From Frigoribacterium sp. PhB116 (lineage in GTDB: Bacteria; Actinomycetota; Actinomycetes; Actinomycetales; Microbacteriaceae): 64,000 bases of DNA. A model generated the notes under the pieces. That model did no database searches. It was not told where the DNA came from and saw only the letters and a list, made by a program, of their open reading frames with translations. The translations under genes and the position numbers were made by a program. Positions 1-8,117 of this stretch are shown here, piece after piece; position 1 is the first letter of the stretch, and the number at the start of each line of letters is the position of its first letter. The stretch lies in NCBI RefSeq assembly GCF_004364285.1, contig NZ_SOBE01000003.1:186001-250000 (forward strand), in the 5' to 3' direction.

Positions 1-450
1 GCCGCAGCAGCGAGCGGCGGCACGGGTCTCGGCATCGCTCTCGGCGCCCTGCTCGACGGCGTGCCCGAGACTGCCGTGCAGGGCGTCAGCCTCACGGGCG
101 GCGGATCGCTGAGCGTCGCGGTGCTCGTCGCCGTCGTCATCTCGAACTTCCCGGAGGGGATGTCGAGCACCGCCGACCTCAAGGAGTCAGGACGCGGCGC
201 AGGGTACGTGTTCGGGCTCTGGTCGGGCATCGCTGTGGTCTGCGCGCTGTCGGCGGTCGGTGGGTACGCGCTCCTGGGCGGCGTGCCGGAGGGGGCTCAG
301 TCGTTCGTCATGGCGTTCGCGGCAGGGGCGATCCTCGCGATGATCTGCGACACCATGATCCCGGAGGCGTTCCGGAAGGCGCAGACGCTGACCGGGCTGG
401 TGACCGTGCTCGGCTTCGTCGCCAGCTACGCGGTGCACCAGGTCGGCTAG
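1..450 (+). CDS. ZIP-family metal transporter, C-terminal part
   Basis: The reading frame is open from base 1, so the gene begins upstream of the window; 149 codons plus stop are visible. The protein is hydrophobic with four or five membrane segments. It carries the ZIP signatures LLDGVPE and NFPEGMSS, whose His/Glu/Asp-type residues line the metal path in transmembrane helices 4 and 5, and a late DTMIPEAF motif. ZIP proteins move zinc, iron or other divalent metals toward the cytoplasm. Substrate cannot be told. The stop codon overlaps the stop of the convergent gene that follows, so no terminator separates them. Confidence 0.85.
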   Translation, partial: AAAASGGTGLGIALGALLDGVPETAVQGVSLTGGGSLSVAVLVAVVISNFPEGMSSTADLKESGRGAGYVFGLWSGIAVVCALSAVGGYALLGGVPEGAQSFVMAFAAGAILAMICDTMIPEAFRKAQTLTGLVTVLGFVASYAVHQVG

Positions 451-800
451 GCGCCCCTGGCCGTCCGCTCGTGCTGCCCGCCGGCGTGCACGGCACCACG
501 GTCGATCGGCTCGGGCAGCATCTGCAGGCCGGTGCCGCTGTTCGCGGCGTTCGAGAGGACCGTCAGCCAGGCCTGGTTGACGACGGGAGGGCGGCTCCCC
601 TCGAACTTGAAGCGGAGGCTGACCGTGGGGTAGATCCAGATCGTGCTGCGACCGTCTCCCGCCGAGGCGGGCTCCTTCCACGAGAAGGCGAAGCTCTCCT
701 GGCGCCGGAGCTTGTTGATGACCACGATCTGCAGGTGCGCGAGGGTGCGGTCGTCCATGTGGATCTCTGCGGTGTTGCCGTCGTAGATCAGGTAGCCCAC
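447..800 (-). CDS. Small Microbacteriaceae-type protein (DUF7882-like), copy 1
   Basis: 117 codons from a GTG start. I chose this start because its N-terminus (GYLIYDG) and leader match the paralog at 20344-20685: both have GAGGACACCCC directly before a non-ATG start codon followed by a glycine codon. The shared core reads DDRTLAHLQIVVINKLRR, then a tryptophan-containing strand, then NQAWL and AANSG. Proteins like this are common in Microbacteriaceae and are sometimes annotated as DNA ligase; nothing here shows ligase motifs. No signal peptide or membrane segment. Function unknown. It is convergent with the ZIP gene and overlaps its stop by three bases. Confidence 0.75.
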   Translation of the reverse strand: MGYLIYDGNTAEIHMDDRTLAHLQIVVINKLRRQESFAFSWKEPASAGDGRSTIWIYPTVSLRFKFEGSRPPVVNQAWLTVLSNAANSGTGLQMLPEPIDRGAVHAGGQHERTARGA

Positions 801-974
801 GGGGTGTCCTCTCGGTGGCGGTGGTTCCCTGCCGAGGCGACGTCCCAGAAGCGTCGACCATGGAGCACCAGTCGGTTCGGCCACGCAGGGATCATGACCC
901 CCACGGCAGTCGGCTGGGGGCCATGATCCCACGACGGGACCGGTGTCGTACAGCCTCGGCCAGGGCTGGCCGGA

Positions 975-1223
975 TCAGCCCTGGGCTGCTAGGCGGGGCG
1001 CCGACTCGCTCGCCGCGGGTGCGGCACGCTCGAGGATCCGCACGGCCTCGGCCGAGCTGACCACCCAGCTGAGCGTGGCCGTGACGGTCGCCGTCGACTG
1101 CTCGCTGATCTCGTTGTCCAGGAAGTTGACGGACACCTTGCTGATCGTCTCGCTCTGCACGGGCACGGTCTTGAGCGCGTCGACGATCGCGCGGTCGTCG
1201 TAGGGGAGGTTGGAGATCGCCAT
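975..1223 (-). CDS. Small hypothetical protein
   Basis: 82 codons beginning MAISNLPYDDRAIVDALK and ending LAAQG. The composition is normal for a soluble actinobacterial protein, with an acidic middle (NFLDNEISEQSTATV) and third-position GC bias typical of real genes here. No motif, signal peptide or membrane segment is visible. The frame stays open upstream, but the sequence there is a low-complexity arginine run, so the Met at 1223 is the most likely start; no strong ribosome site precedes it. It lies downstream of the SGNH hydrolase on the same strand, separated by about 160 bases. Confidence 0.55.
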   Translation of the reverse strand: MAISNLPYDDRAIVDALKTVPVQSETISKVSVNFLDNEISEQSTATVTATLSWVVSSAEAVRILERAAPAASESAPRLAAQG

Positions 1224-1384
1224 GATGTCGGGTCCGATCGGTCTGGTCGCTCGTGGTCGTGGTCGTGGTCGCGTCGCTGCTCGCCCTCGTCGGCGTCGTC
1301 GTGGACTTCCGCGCGACCCTGCCGAGACTACGTCGCGACGTCGCTCGGCGACCGGTGCGGTCCCGCTCGGGCCGGGGCGCGGCG

Positions 1385-2224
1385 CTACGCGGCCAGCGTC
1401 ACAGACGTGTCGGTCACGCCGGTCGCGGCCGCCGCCTCCTGCGCGACCTGCTCGGCCTCGACGACGACGGAGGACCCGGGATCGGGCGCGGGACCGGGGT
1501 CGGACAGCTCGAGCCCCGCCGCGACGGCGCTCGCCCAGCCGCGGTGCATCGCGCTGAACGAGAAGGCCCGGCGCAGGGTCGTGCCGCCGAGGTCCCAGGA
1601 GGGGAAGCCCACGAACTCGACGCCGGCGAACTGGGCGGCGACCTGGCGCAGGGCGTCGTCGACGCGCCTCAGCTGCGAGCCGATCAGGCGGGCGGCGGCG
1701 GGGGAGAGCCCCTGGAACTGCGTCATGGGCGGCAGCCCCGCCAGCAGCACGGGCACCTCCCGGCCCGCGGCCGAGCGGACGCGTGCGACGAGACGACCGG
1801 CGGAGGCGACGATGTCCTCGCTCGCGGTGAGCTGGAGCACGTCGGGCACTCCGAGGGCGACGACCACGGCGTCCGCGTCGGCCGCAGCTGCGCCGAGCCG
1901 GGGGTGGTGCGCGGCTCGGCGGACGGTCATCAGGGGGTCGGCGATCGTCTTCCAGGAGCAGCCCCGACCGGTCCGGCCGGACCAGGCGCCCCCGAGCTGA
2001 GCCGGGAACGCCATGCCGTGCAGGAGGACTCCGTACCCCGACGCGGCCAGGTCGCCGACGACGAGGAGGCGGGCTGCGTCCGGGCCCGGCACGGATGCGA
2101 CGGCCTCGTCCCGGGGGAACGGCGCCCGGCGGATCTTGACGCCGAGCACGCCGAGGTGCAGGGCGAGGTAGGGGCGGGCGAACGCGAGCAGGGTCGCTGC
2201 TGTGCGGTCTCGGAGGGTGGTCAT
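1385..2224 (-). CDS. SGNH/GDSL-family hydrolase
   Basis: 279 residues, with a ribosome site CCAGGA before the ATG. After an N-terminal amphipathic stretch comes LLVVGDLAASGYG, a variant of the GDS block in which GDLA replaces GDS(L). A later ALGVPDVLQL (position of the G/N block) and a C-terminal SAMHRGWA carrying the candidate catalytic His follow. The SGNH family hydrolyses esters or removes acyl groups from lipids and sugars. The weakened serine block, with no obvious Ser directly after GD, makes activity uncertain. No clear signal peptide. Downstream on the same strand is a small hypothetical gene. Confidence 0.65.
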   Translation of the reverse strand: MTTLRDRTAATLLAFARPYLALHLGVLGVKIRRAPFPRDEAVASVPGPDAARLLVVGDLAASGYGVLLHGMAFPAQLGGAWSGRTGRGCSWKTIADPLMTVRRAAHHPRLGAAAADADAVVVALGVPDVLQLTASEDIVASAGRLVARVRSAAGREVPVLLAGLPPMTQFQGLSPAAARLIGSQLRRVDDALRQVAAQFAGVEFVGFPSWDLGGTTLRRAFSFSAMHRGWASAVAAGLELSDPGPAPDPGSSVVVEAEQVAQEAAAATGVTDTSVTLAA

Positions 2225-2488
2225 GGGCCGTCCTGGCGGTGGTGCCGGGATCCGTCCCGGTCGGGTGGCGCGGTGGCGCTCGCCGACGGTACATGCAGCC
2301 GCATCTAGGGCGCCAGCGCCGACCGCTGCCGTTGCGCCTTGCGGACAGACCGAGCGGTCTGCCTCGGCGCGACTGCTCAGCACGGCTCCGACCCGGCCGG
2401 CCCGGCCGACCGGGCACCCCGGAGTGGACGACGGACCCCGACATGACGGGGTGCGTCGTCCACTTCGAGGTGCACGAGGAGGAGCGGG

Positions 2489-3244
2489 TCAGCTGCCGGT
2501 GGCGGACTCGCCGGCGGGGGCAGACGGAGCGTCCGTCGGCGGGGCGGGCGCGTCGGTCGGCGGCGTGGGGCGGTCGCCGCTGCCCGAGCCCTCCTCGCCG
2601 GGGGTCGGAGCGTCGGCCGGCGGGGAGGGCGGCGTCGGGCGCTCGGCCCCGTCGGCACCCTTCGCGCCCGGCCCGGGTGCGTCACCCGGCGCGGGTGCGG
2701 CCGGGCCGCCCTCGACAGCGGCGCCCGGCGCGCAGCCGGGGCCGCCCGCGAGCGGGTCGGCCGGTGCGTCGCCGTCGGCCTCGTCGCCCTTCGCACCCGG
2801 CGCGGCGGGCGTCGGCGACCCCGAGGCGTCCGAGCCGGGGGCCGCGGGGCCGGTCTCGTCCGCGGAGTCCGTGCCGCCTCCTGCGTCCGAGCTCGCGCTG
2901 GGGCTCGGCGACGCGCTCGACGTCGCCGCCGTCAGCGTGCTCGCGCCGCCGCCCGACGACGCCACCGCCGCCGTGCCGCCGACGAGCGCGAGCCCGACCG
3001 CGGCGACGCCGAGGCCGATCCCGAGCCGCTTCGTCACCCGTCGGCGCGGAGCGGCGGGCACGCCCTGCTCCGACGCGACGCGGGGCGAGAGGGGCAGCTC
3101 GCGGGTCGTGTCGTCGGCGGTCGAGTCCTGCCGCGGGGCGCCGAAGGCGTCGCGCTGGTCGCGGTGACGATCGCCGTCGCCGGCGCCGCTGCCGTCGCGG
3201 CCCAGGTCGCCGTCGCGGTCGAAGGGGTTCTGCTGGTCGTTCAT
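2489..3244 (-). CDS. Membrane-anchored Ala/Pro/Gly/Ser-rich protein
   Basis: 251 residues starting MNDQQNPFDRDGD with ribosome site CAGGAGA. An acidic and charged cytoplasmic N-terminus of about 70 residues ends in RRR, then one membrane helix (LGIGLGVAAVGLALVGGTAA, roughly residues 76-96), then about 150 residues very rich in Ala, Pro, Gly, Ser and Asp with repeats such as PTPP and PTDAPAPP. This looks like an extracytoplasmic, disordered, possibly wall-spanning tail. No enzyme motif. It is divergent from the response regulator at 3408, and the shared region contains a direct repeat suited to an OmpR-type regulator, so it may be a target of that system (inference). Confidence 0.65.
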   Translation of the reverse strand: MNDQQNPFDRDGDLGRDGSGAGDGDRHRDQRDAFGAPRQDSTADDTTRELPLSPRVASEQGVPAAPRRRVTKRLGIGLGVAAVGLALVGGTAAVASSGGGASTLTAATSSASPSPSASSDAGGGTDSADETGPAAPGSDASGSPTPAAPGAKGDEADGDAPADPLAGGPGCAPGAAVEGGPAAPAPGDAPGPGAKGADGAERPTPPSPPADAPTPGEEGSGSGDRPTPPTDAPAPPTDAPSAPAGESATGS

Positions 3245-3318
3245 GTCGTCTCCTGACGAAGGGGGTGATGGTGACGCGGACCGGTCGTCCGCCGCTGTGA
3301 CCAACCTCGGGAGCGCAC

Positions 3319-3339
3319 CTGAAGCCGCGCTTAAGCCGC
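3319..3339. promoter_or_regulatory. Putative OmpR-type response-regulator box
   Basis: Two near-identical decamers, CTGAAGCCGC and CTTAAGCCGC, follow each other with an 11-base period (3319-3328 and 3330-3339). Tandem half-sites with this period are typical for winged-helix response regulators. It lies between the divergent tail protein (start 3244) and the response regulator (start 3408), so it could serve autoregulation and control of the divergent gene. Confidence 0.45.
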
Positions 3340-3394
3340 CGGGGCGTCCAGCGCTTCCATAGGCGACGGGCGGCGGCGGCGCATCTCGGCCCCG

Positions 3395-3407
3395 TACCGT
3401 CCAGCCG
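3395..3407 (+). promoter_or_regulatory. Leaderless-type -10 element before the response regulator
   Basis: TACCGT at 3395-3400 is followed by seven bases and then the GTG start. A transcript would begin at or one base from the start codon. No ribosome site is visible, which supports leaderless translation. Confidence 0.45.
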
Positions 3408-4076
3408 GTGATCTCCACCGCCCGCGTCCTCGTGATCGACGACGACCCTGCCCTGCTCTCGTCCGTCGTCGCCGCCCTCGGCGCGGAGGGCTTCGCCGTG
3501 AAGGGGCTGCCCGACGGCTCCGAGCTGGCGGAGGCGCTGCGCGCGTTCGTGCCCGACCTCGTCGTCCTCGACTGGATGCTGCCGGGGGCGAGCGGCATCC
3601 GCCTCGCGGCGACGGTCCGCAAGAGCAGCGACGCGGCCGTCGTCATGCTGACCGCGCGCGACGAGCTGGACGACCGCCTCCGCGGCTTCGCCGAGGGCGT
3701 CGACGACTACGTGGTCAAGCCGTTCTCGGTCGCCGAGCTGCTCGCCCGGATCGGCGCCGTGCTGCGCCGCCGCGGCCGCATCCCCGCGGTCATCGAGGTG
3801 GCCGACCTGGTCGTCGATCCGGAGGCGGCGGTCACCACCCGCTCCGGGGTCGCGCTCGACCTCACCGCGACCGAGCAGCGCCTGCTGACGTTCCTCGCCG
3901 AGAGCCGGGGCCGCACCGTCTCGAAGACACAGATCCTCACGCAGGTGTGGGGCTACGACGACTACGACCCGAACCTCGTCGAGGTGCACCTCAGCTCGCT
4001 GCGCAAGAAGATGGAGCGGCAGGGGCCGCGGCTCATCCACACCGTACGCGGCCTCGGCTACCGGATGAGCGCGTGA
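3408..4076 (+). CDS. OmpR/PhoB-family response regulator
   Basis: 222 residues, GTG start. The receiver domain (about 1-115) has the acidic pair in VLVIDDD, the phosphoacceptor Asp in LVVLDWMLPG, Thr in VVMLTARDE and Lys in DDYVVKPF. The C-terminal winged-helix domain (about 130-220) contains LTATEQRLLTFLAESRG, the recognition-helix region VSKTQILTQVWG, and VEVHLSSLRKKM followed by IHTVRGLGYRM, the standard OmpR ending. The histidine kinase starts about 40 bases downstream and should be its partner. The TANNNT element directly before GTG and the decamer repeat upstream suggest an autoregulated leaderless transcript. Confidence 0.95.
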   Translation: MISTARVLVIDDDPALLSSVVAALGAEGFAVKGLPDGSELAEALRAFVPDLVVLDWMLPGASGIRLAATVRKSSDAAVVMLTARDELDDRLRGFAEGVDDYVVKPFSVAELLARIGAVLRRRGRIPAVIEVADLVVDPEAAVTTRSGVALDLTATEQRLLTFLAESRGRTVSKTQILTQVWGYDDYDPNLVEVHLSSLRKKMERQGPRLIHTVRGLGYRMSA

Positions 4077-4116
4077 TGCGGGTGCCCGCCGGGGCCGCCG
4101 CAGCTGCTGTCCCGTC

Positions 4117-5826
4117 GTGTTCCGAGCATCGCGTCGCGCCGTGACAGGACGGGACGCTCGTAACAGGACGGGACACGACTCCGCGCGACGAGGCTCAGCG
4201 CGTCACGAGACCGCGCAGCCCGACGGGCCGCGGCTCCGCACCGGGTCGCTGCGCGCGCGCACCGTCGTCGCCGTGCTCGTGCTGCTCGCCCTGCTGCTCG
4301 CCGGGCTGGCCGTCGCGGTCGAGGCGACGCTGGGCCAGCGGCTCCGCGCCCAGGTCGAGGACCGCCTCCGCGACCGCGCCTCGGCCGCCGCCGCGCTCGT
4401 CGGCACCGTCGACGGCGACGACCTCGCCGACCGGCTGTCGGCGCAGGGCCTGTCCGTCGTGATCCGGGACGCCGACGGCGGCGCGATCGTCGCCGGGCCC
4501 TCCCCCGACGAGCTGCGCGAGGGCCCGCCCGCGCTCGGGGACGGGGACGGCCTGCCGGCCGGACCGGGCAGGGACGCAGGAGGCGCGGGCACCGGCACGC
4601 CGACCGGCGACGCCACCGCAGGCCCCGCGGCCCCGGGAGAGGAGGCGACGGGCGCCTCCTCGGATGCGGGTGCAGCCGACGACACCGCGGCCGACGCCGT
4701 CACGGTGACCGCCTCGGACGTCACGGCCGACGACGAGGTGACGACGCTGGTCAGCGAGCTGAGCGACGGGTCGACGATCACTCTGACGGCCGACTCGAGC
4801 TCGGTCGGCCAGACGCTGACGCAGCTGCGCTGGGTGATGCTCGGGGCGTCGGGCGTGTTCCTCATCGTGGCCGCCGCAGGGCTCGTGCTCGTGGTGCGCG
4901 CGACCCTGCGTCCGCTCGACCGGATGACCGCCGTGGCGCGCTCCATCGCCCACGGCGACCGGGGTCGGCGGCTGCGTCCCGCGAAGGAGTCCACCGAGAT
5001 CGGCCGCGTCGCCACGGCGTTCGACGAGATGCTCGACGGGGTCGAGGGCGCCGAGCGGACCGCGCTCGAGGCCGAGCGGACGGCACTGGCCGCGGAGCGC
5101 ACCGCGCTGGAGGCCGAGCAGAGGGTGCGCGCGTTCGTGTCCGACGCGGCGCACGAGCTGCGCACGCCCGTCGCCGGGATGCGCGCCGCCGCCGACACGC
5201 TGGTCCGCTCGTCGGCCGACGTCGGGCCCGACGAGCGCGAGCGGCTGGCCGTCCACGTCGTCCGGGAGGCCGCCCGCGCGTCGCGCCTGATCGACGACAT
5301 GCTGCTGATGGCCCGCGTCGACCGCGGACTCGAGCTCGACGTCGCGCCCGTCGACGTGGAGGCGCTGGTCGCCTCGGTCGTGGAGGGGCAGCGGCTGCGT
5401 CGGCCCGGGCTGGAGCTGCGGGTCGAGGTGCGGGGGGCTGGCGCCGGTGCCGGTCCTGGCGCTCTGGTCGTCCTGGGCGATGCCGGTCGGCTGGCGCAGG
5501 TGCTCGGCAACCTCGTCGACAACGCTGCGCGGGCGACGCACGGGACGGGCACGGTCGTGCTGACGGTCGAGTGCTCGTCGTCGGAGGCGGCCGCCGTGCT
5601 CATCGCCGACGACGGCCCCGGCGTGCCGGAGGCCGACCGCGAGCGCGTCTTCGACCGGCTGGTCCGGCTCGACGCGGCCCGGCGGACGGGCGACGGAGGC
5701 GCCGGCCTCGGCCTGCCCATCGCCCGCGGCATCGCACGGGCGCACGGCGGCGACCTCGTCTGCGAGCCCGGAGGCGCGGCCGCGAGCGGCGCCGTCTTCC
5801 GGCTGACGCTCCCCCTGCCTCGCTGA
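4117..5826 (+). CDS. Sensor histidine kinase
   Basis: 569 residues from the GTG at 4117; an in-frame GTG at 4141 is an alternative, and both precede the first membrane helix ([20 protein letters not shown], residues about 50-70). The extracytoplasmic part includes a low-complexity Gly/Ala/Thr/Asp region (about 130-190). A second helix (about 235-260) leads into a HAMP domain, a short coiled coil of repeated AERTALEAE heptads, the H-box VSDAAHELRTPVAG, N-box NLVDNAARAT, and G-boxes DDGPGVP and GAGLGLPIA. It phosphorylates the response regulator encoded just before it. Signal unknown. Confidence 0.93.
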   Translation: MFRASRRAVTGRDARNRTGHDSARRGSARHETAQPDGPRLRTGSLRARTVVAVLVLLALLLAGLAVAVEATLGQRLRAQVEDRLRDRASAAAALVGTVDGDDLADRLSAQGLSVVIRDADGGAIVAGPSPDELREGPPALGDGDGLPAGPGRDAGGAGTGTPTGDATAGPAAPGEEATGASSDAGAADDTAADAVTVTASDVTADDEVTTLVSELSDGSTITLTADSSSVGQTLTQLRWVMLGASGVFLIVAAAGLVLVVRATLRPLDRMTAVARSIAHGDRGRRLRPAKESTEIGRVATAFDEMLDGVEGAERTALEAERTALAAERTALEAEQRVRAFVSDAAHELRTPVAGMRAAADTLVRSSADVGPDERERLAVHVVREAARASRLIDDMLLMARVDRGLELDVAPVDVEALVASVVEGQRLRRPGLELRVEVRGAGAGAGPGALVVLGDAGRLAQVLGNLVDNAARATHGTGTVVLTVECSSSEAAAVLIADDGPGVPEADRERVFDRLVRLDAARRTGDGGAGLGLPIARGIARAHGGDLVCEPGGAAASGAVFRLTLPLPR

Positions 5827-5861
5827 CGCCCGCCCGCCCGCCCGCCCGCGCACACGTCACA

Positions 5862-5915
5862 CCCCCGAACGAGCAGCACACCCCCGAATTCAGGGGTGTG
5901 CTGCTCGTCCGGGGG
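5862..5915. terminator. Bidirectional terminator hairpin
   Basis: Arms 5869-5884 and 5893-5908 pair perfectly around the loop CGAATTCA; one mismatch outward, a further six pairs (5862-5867 with 5910-5915) extend the stem. It sits between the convergent kinase and DUF805 genes. The central block CACCCC-loop-GGGGTG recurs in the hairpin at 11055-11111. Confidence 0.75.
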
Positions 5916-5958
5916 CGCGAGACGGCAGACGCGTCGGGCCGGGCCGGGCCGGCGAGCG

Positions 5959-6719
5959 CTAGGGCCGGGGGCGGTCGAAGCGCGCGCCGCCCGGCTTCGG
6001 GCCGAGGATCGCGAGGACGGTGAGCGCGATGCCGCCGAGGTACGGGAACAGGTTGATCAGCAGCAGCCACCCGCTCAGGTCGACGTCGTGCAGCCGTCGG
6101 ACCCCGATCGAGAGGTACGGGACGATCGTCCCGAAGAACAGGACCGTGAAGACCAAGGCGAAGGGGTAGAAGCCCGGCCCCGGGTCGGACGAGCCGTCGG
6201 CGTGGACCTCCATGCCGGGCAGCGCCGCCAGCAGCGAGAGCAGGCCGAGGCCGAACCAGACGACGACCGTGGCGAGCGCCACCCACCAGTACTCGCTCCG
6301 GCTCGCGCGGCCGCTGAAGTCGGCGTACTTGCGGAAGAACCGCTTGACCGAGTCGATGGGCCCGGCGCCGTACAGCGGCGCCAGAGCGGCACGGAGCCGT
6401 CGGCGAGGCGCGGGGACACCCCAGGAGGCGCGCCGAACGGCTGCTGCTGGCCGTACGACTGTTGGGCGTGCGGCTGCTGGCCGTACGACTGTTGGGCGAA
6501 CGGCTGCTGGGCGTAGGGCTGCGCGCCGTAGGGCTCTTGCGGCTGCCCGTAGGGCGGCTGACCCGACTGCGCCTGCCCGTAGGGCGGCTGACCAGACGGC
6601 TGCTGCCCGTAGGGCTGCTGACCAGATGGCTGCTGGCCGTACGGAGGCTGCGCCTGCCCGTAGGGCTGCGGCTGCTGCCCCTCGGCCCGGCCCTGCTCGT
6701 CGTCTCGTGCGTCGCTCAT
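5959..6719 (-). pseudogene. DUF805 membrane protein with Q/P/Y/G-rich N-terminus, frameshifted
   Basis: The N-terminal frame starts at 6719 (ribosome site GAGGGGGA) with about 95 residues of PYGQ/QQP repeats ending DGSVPLW. The DUF805 body continues only in another frame: [15 protein letters not shown], then [12 protein letters not shown], membrane helices and the family motif [11 protein letters not shown], ending at 5959. Adding one G at 6380/6381 would give [15 protein letters not shown] and join the frames. Either the gene is inactivated or a base was lost in the sequence read. DUF805 proteins are small membrane proteins of unknown function. Confidence 0.8.
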
Positions 6720-6822
6720 GTCGTCCCCCTCGATCCGTCGCCCCTCGCGACCTGCCCAGGCTAGCGGCAGCCGACCACCGCGAGAGCGACCCCGAGCCCT
6801 GGCGAGGGCGGGTGTCCCGGGC

Positions 6823-6852
6823 CGAGGGCGGGTCGTGCGCGACCCGCCCTCG
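6823..6852. terminator. GC-rich hairpin between DUF805 and GNAT genes
   Basis: A perfect 12-base inverted repeat (CGAGGGCGGGTC, loop GTGCGC). A further copy of GACCCGCCCTCG-like sequence follows at about 6861-6872. Both flanking genes are on the minus strand, so it most likely ends the GNAT transcript. Confidence 0.5.
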
Positions 6853-6891
6853 AGCCAGGAGACCCGCCCTCGGCGACGCGCGCCGCGCCTC

Positions 6892-7362
6892 CTACAGCTC
6901 GCGGGCGTAGCAGACCGACTCGGCGCTGCCGACGTAGGCCCCGAACAGCGCGACCTCGTCGTACCCCTCGCGGGCGTAGAAGCGGATCGCGTCGGGCTGT
7001 CTGGTGCCCGTCTCGAGGACGACGCGGCGAGCGCCGAGGCCGCGCGCCTCCTCCTCGAGGGCCCGGAGCACCGCGACGGCCACCCCCGAGCCGCGGGCGG
7101 TCGGATCGACGAACATCCGCTTCACCTCGACCGAGCCGGGCCCGGCGACGTCGTCGGGCAGCGGGCGGAGCCCTCCGCACGCGACCGCGGCACCGGAGGC
7201 GGTGCGTGCGACGACGAAGACGGGCACGTCCGAGGCGCTGGGCGGCGTGCCCGGCTCGTGGTCGTCGCTCCCGTAGCGCTCGTCGAGCTCGCGGCGCTGG
7301 GCCCGGCGCAGCTCGTCGGCCTCGGGGTGGTCGTAGGGGACGACCTCGATCTGCCAGGTCAT
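6892..7362 (-). CDS. GNAT-family N-acetyltransferase
   Basis: 156 residues starting [15 protein letters not shown]. The fold core is visible: [20 protein letters not shown] (strands 2-3), [18 protein letters not shown] (strand 4 and the acetyl-CoA pyrophosphate loop R-G-x-G-V/A), and [19 protein letters not shown] (strand 5 and helix 4). These proteins transfer an acetyl group from acetyl-CoA to an amine; the substrate cannot be read from sequence. It is divergent from a TetR regulator, and the short gap between them holds a symmetric operator, so it is a likely target of that regulator. Confidence 0.85.
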   Translation of the reverse strand: MTWQIEVVPYDHPEADELRRAQRRELDERYGSDDHEPGTPPSASDVPVFVVARTASGAAVACGGLRPLPDDVAGPGSVEVKRMFVDPTARGSGVAVAVLRALEEEARGLGARRVVLETGTRQPDAIRFYAREGYDEVALFGAYVGSAESVCYAREL

Positions 7363-7399
7363 GTGCGGCTCCTCTCGCGGACGCCTTCTCGTCCGGCAT

Positions 7400-7432
7400 C
7401 CGTAGCAAGCGTTACGGTAACAGATGCTACGG
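7400..7432. promoter_or_regulatory. Symmetric operator between GNAT and TetR genes
   Basis: Outer arms CCGTAGCA (7400-7407) and TGCTACGG (7425-7432) and inner arms GTTAC/GTAAC (7411-7421) share exactly the same centre, base 7416. This nested palindrome overlaps the -10 element TACGGT (7428-7433) of the TetR gene. It is the expected layout for TetR autorepression and control of the divergent GNAT gene. Confidence 0.7.
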
Positions 7433-7439
7433 TCTGGGG

Positions 7440-8105
7440 GTGCCCCGCCTCCGCGACGACGACGCCCGACGCCTCCAGCTCTCCGAGGCGGTCTTCGCGA
7501 CGCTCGCCGAGCTCGGACCGGGCGGCCTCACCCTGCGCGCTGTCGCCGAGCGGGCCGGCTGCACGACCGGGCTGGTGCTGCACACCTTCCGCGACAAGCA
7601 GGCGCTGCTGCTGCACGCGCGCGACGTGCTCCACGAGCGGTCGCGGCTCCGTGCCGAGCGCCTCGAGGCCGAGGCCGACGCCGACGCCGACGCCGACACC
7701 GTGGCCGACCCCGACCCCGCCGCCGCCGTGCGCGCCGTGGCGAGTGCCTCCCTGCCGACCGACGCCGAGGGGCTCGCCGAGGCCCGCGTGTGGGTGGGCT
7801 TCGTCGCCGCGGCGCTGAGCGACCCCGTGCTCGCGGAACGCCACTCCGCCGCGAACCGGTCATTCGTCGCCCGGCTATCGCGCCTCCTCGAGGCCGCCCG
7901 GGGCCCGGACGGCACCGATGTCGACGGCGACGCCGGCACCCGCGACCCCGACGGAGCCGCGGACGCAGCCACGCGGGCGTCGGCGCTGGTCGCCGCGATC
8001 GAGGGCATCGCCACCCTCACGGCCGGGGACCCGGCCGCCTGGCCGGCGGAGCGACAGCACGCGGCCCTCGCCGTCACACTGACGGCCGTGCTCACCCCCG
8101 CCTGA
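7440..8105 (+). CDS. TetR-family transcriptional regulator
   Basis: 221 residues from the GTG that follows TACGGT by six bases, suggesting a leaderless message; the frame is open further upstream but that part is antisense to the GNAT gene. The N-terminal helix-turn-helix reads LTLRAVAERAGCTTGLVLHTFRDKQALL, the classic TetR pattern. The ligand-binding domain follows, with an acidic low-complexity insertion of alternating Asp-Ala (about residues 77-88), encoded by a GCCGAC tandem repeat, and another acidic loop near residue 165. It most likely represses itself and the GNAT gene through the palindrome centred on 7416. Confidence 0.88.
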   Translation: MPRLRDDDARRLQLSEAVFATLAELGPGGLTLRAVAERAGCTTGLVLHTFRDKQALLLHARDVLHERSRLRAERLEAEADADADADTVADPDPAAAVRAVASASLPTDAEGLAEARVWVGFVAAALSDPVLAERHSAANRSFVARLSRLLEAARGPDGTDVDGDAGTRDPDGAADAATRASALVAAIEGIATLTAGDPAAWPAERQHAALAVTLTAVLTPA

Positions 8106-8117
8106 GCCCGGCCGCGC

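Noticed and set aside
1226-2308. Plus-strand frame with a hydrophobic Val-rich start (from 1253) opposite the SGNH gene
   Set aside because: It is antisense to a gene with recognised motifs, has no ribosome site, and turns into an Arg/Gly-rich frame typical of antisense reading in GC-rich DNA.
4195-5879. Long minus-strand frames opposite the histidine kinase
   Set aside because: Very high Arg/Ser/Pro content and no motifs; the plus-strand kinase explains the region.
7675-7700. Possible CRISPR-like or regulatory tandem GCCGAC repeat
   Set aside because: It is a short in-frame microsatellite in the TetR gene encoding Asp-Ala; no spacers.
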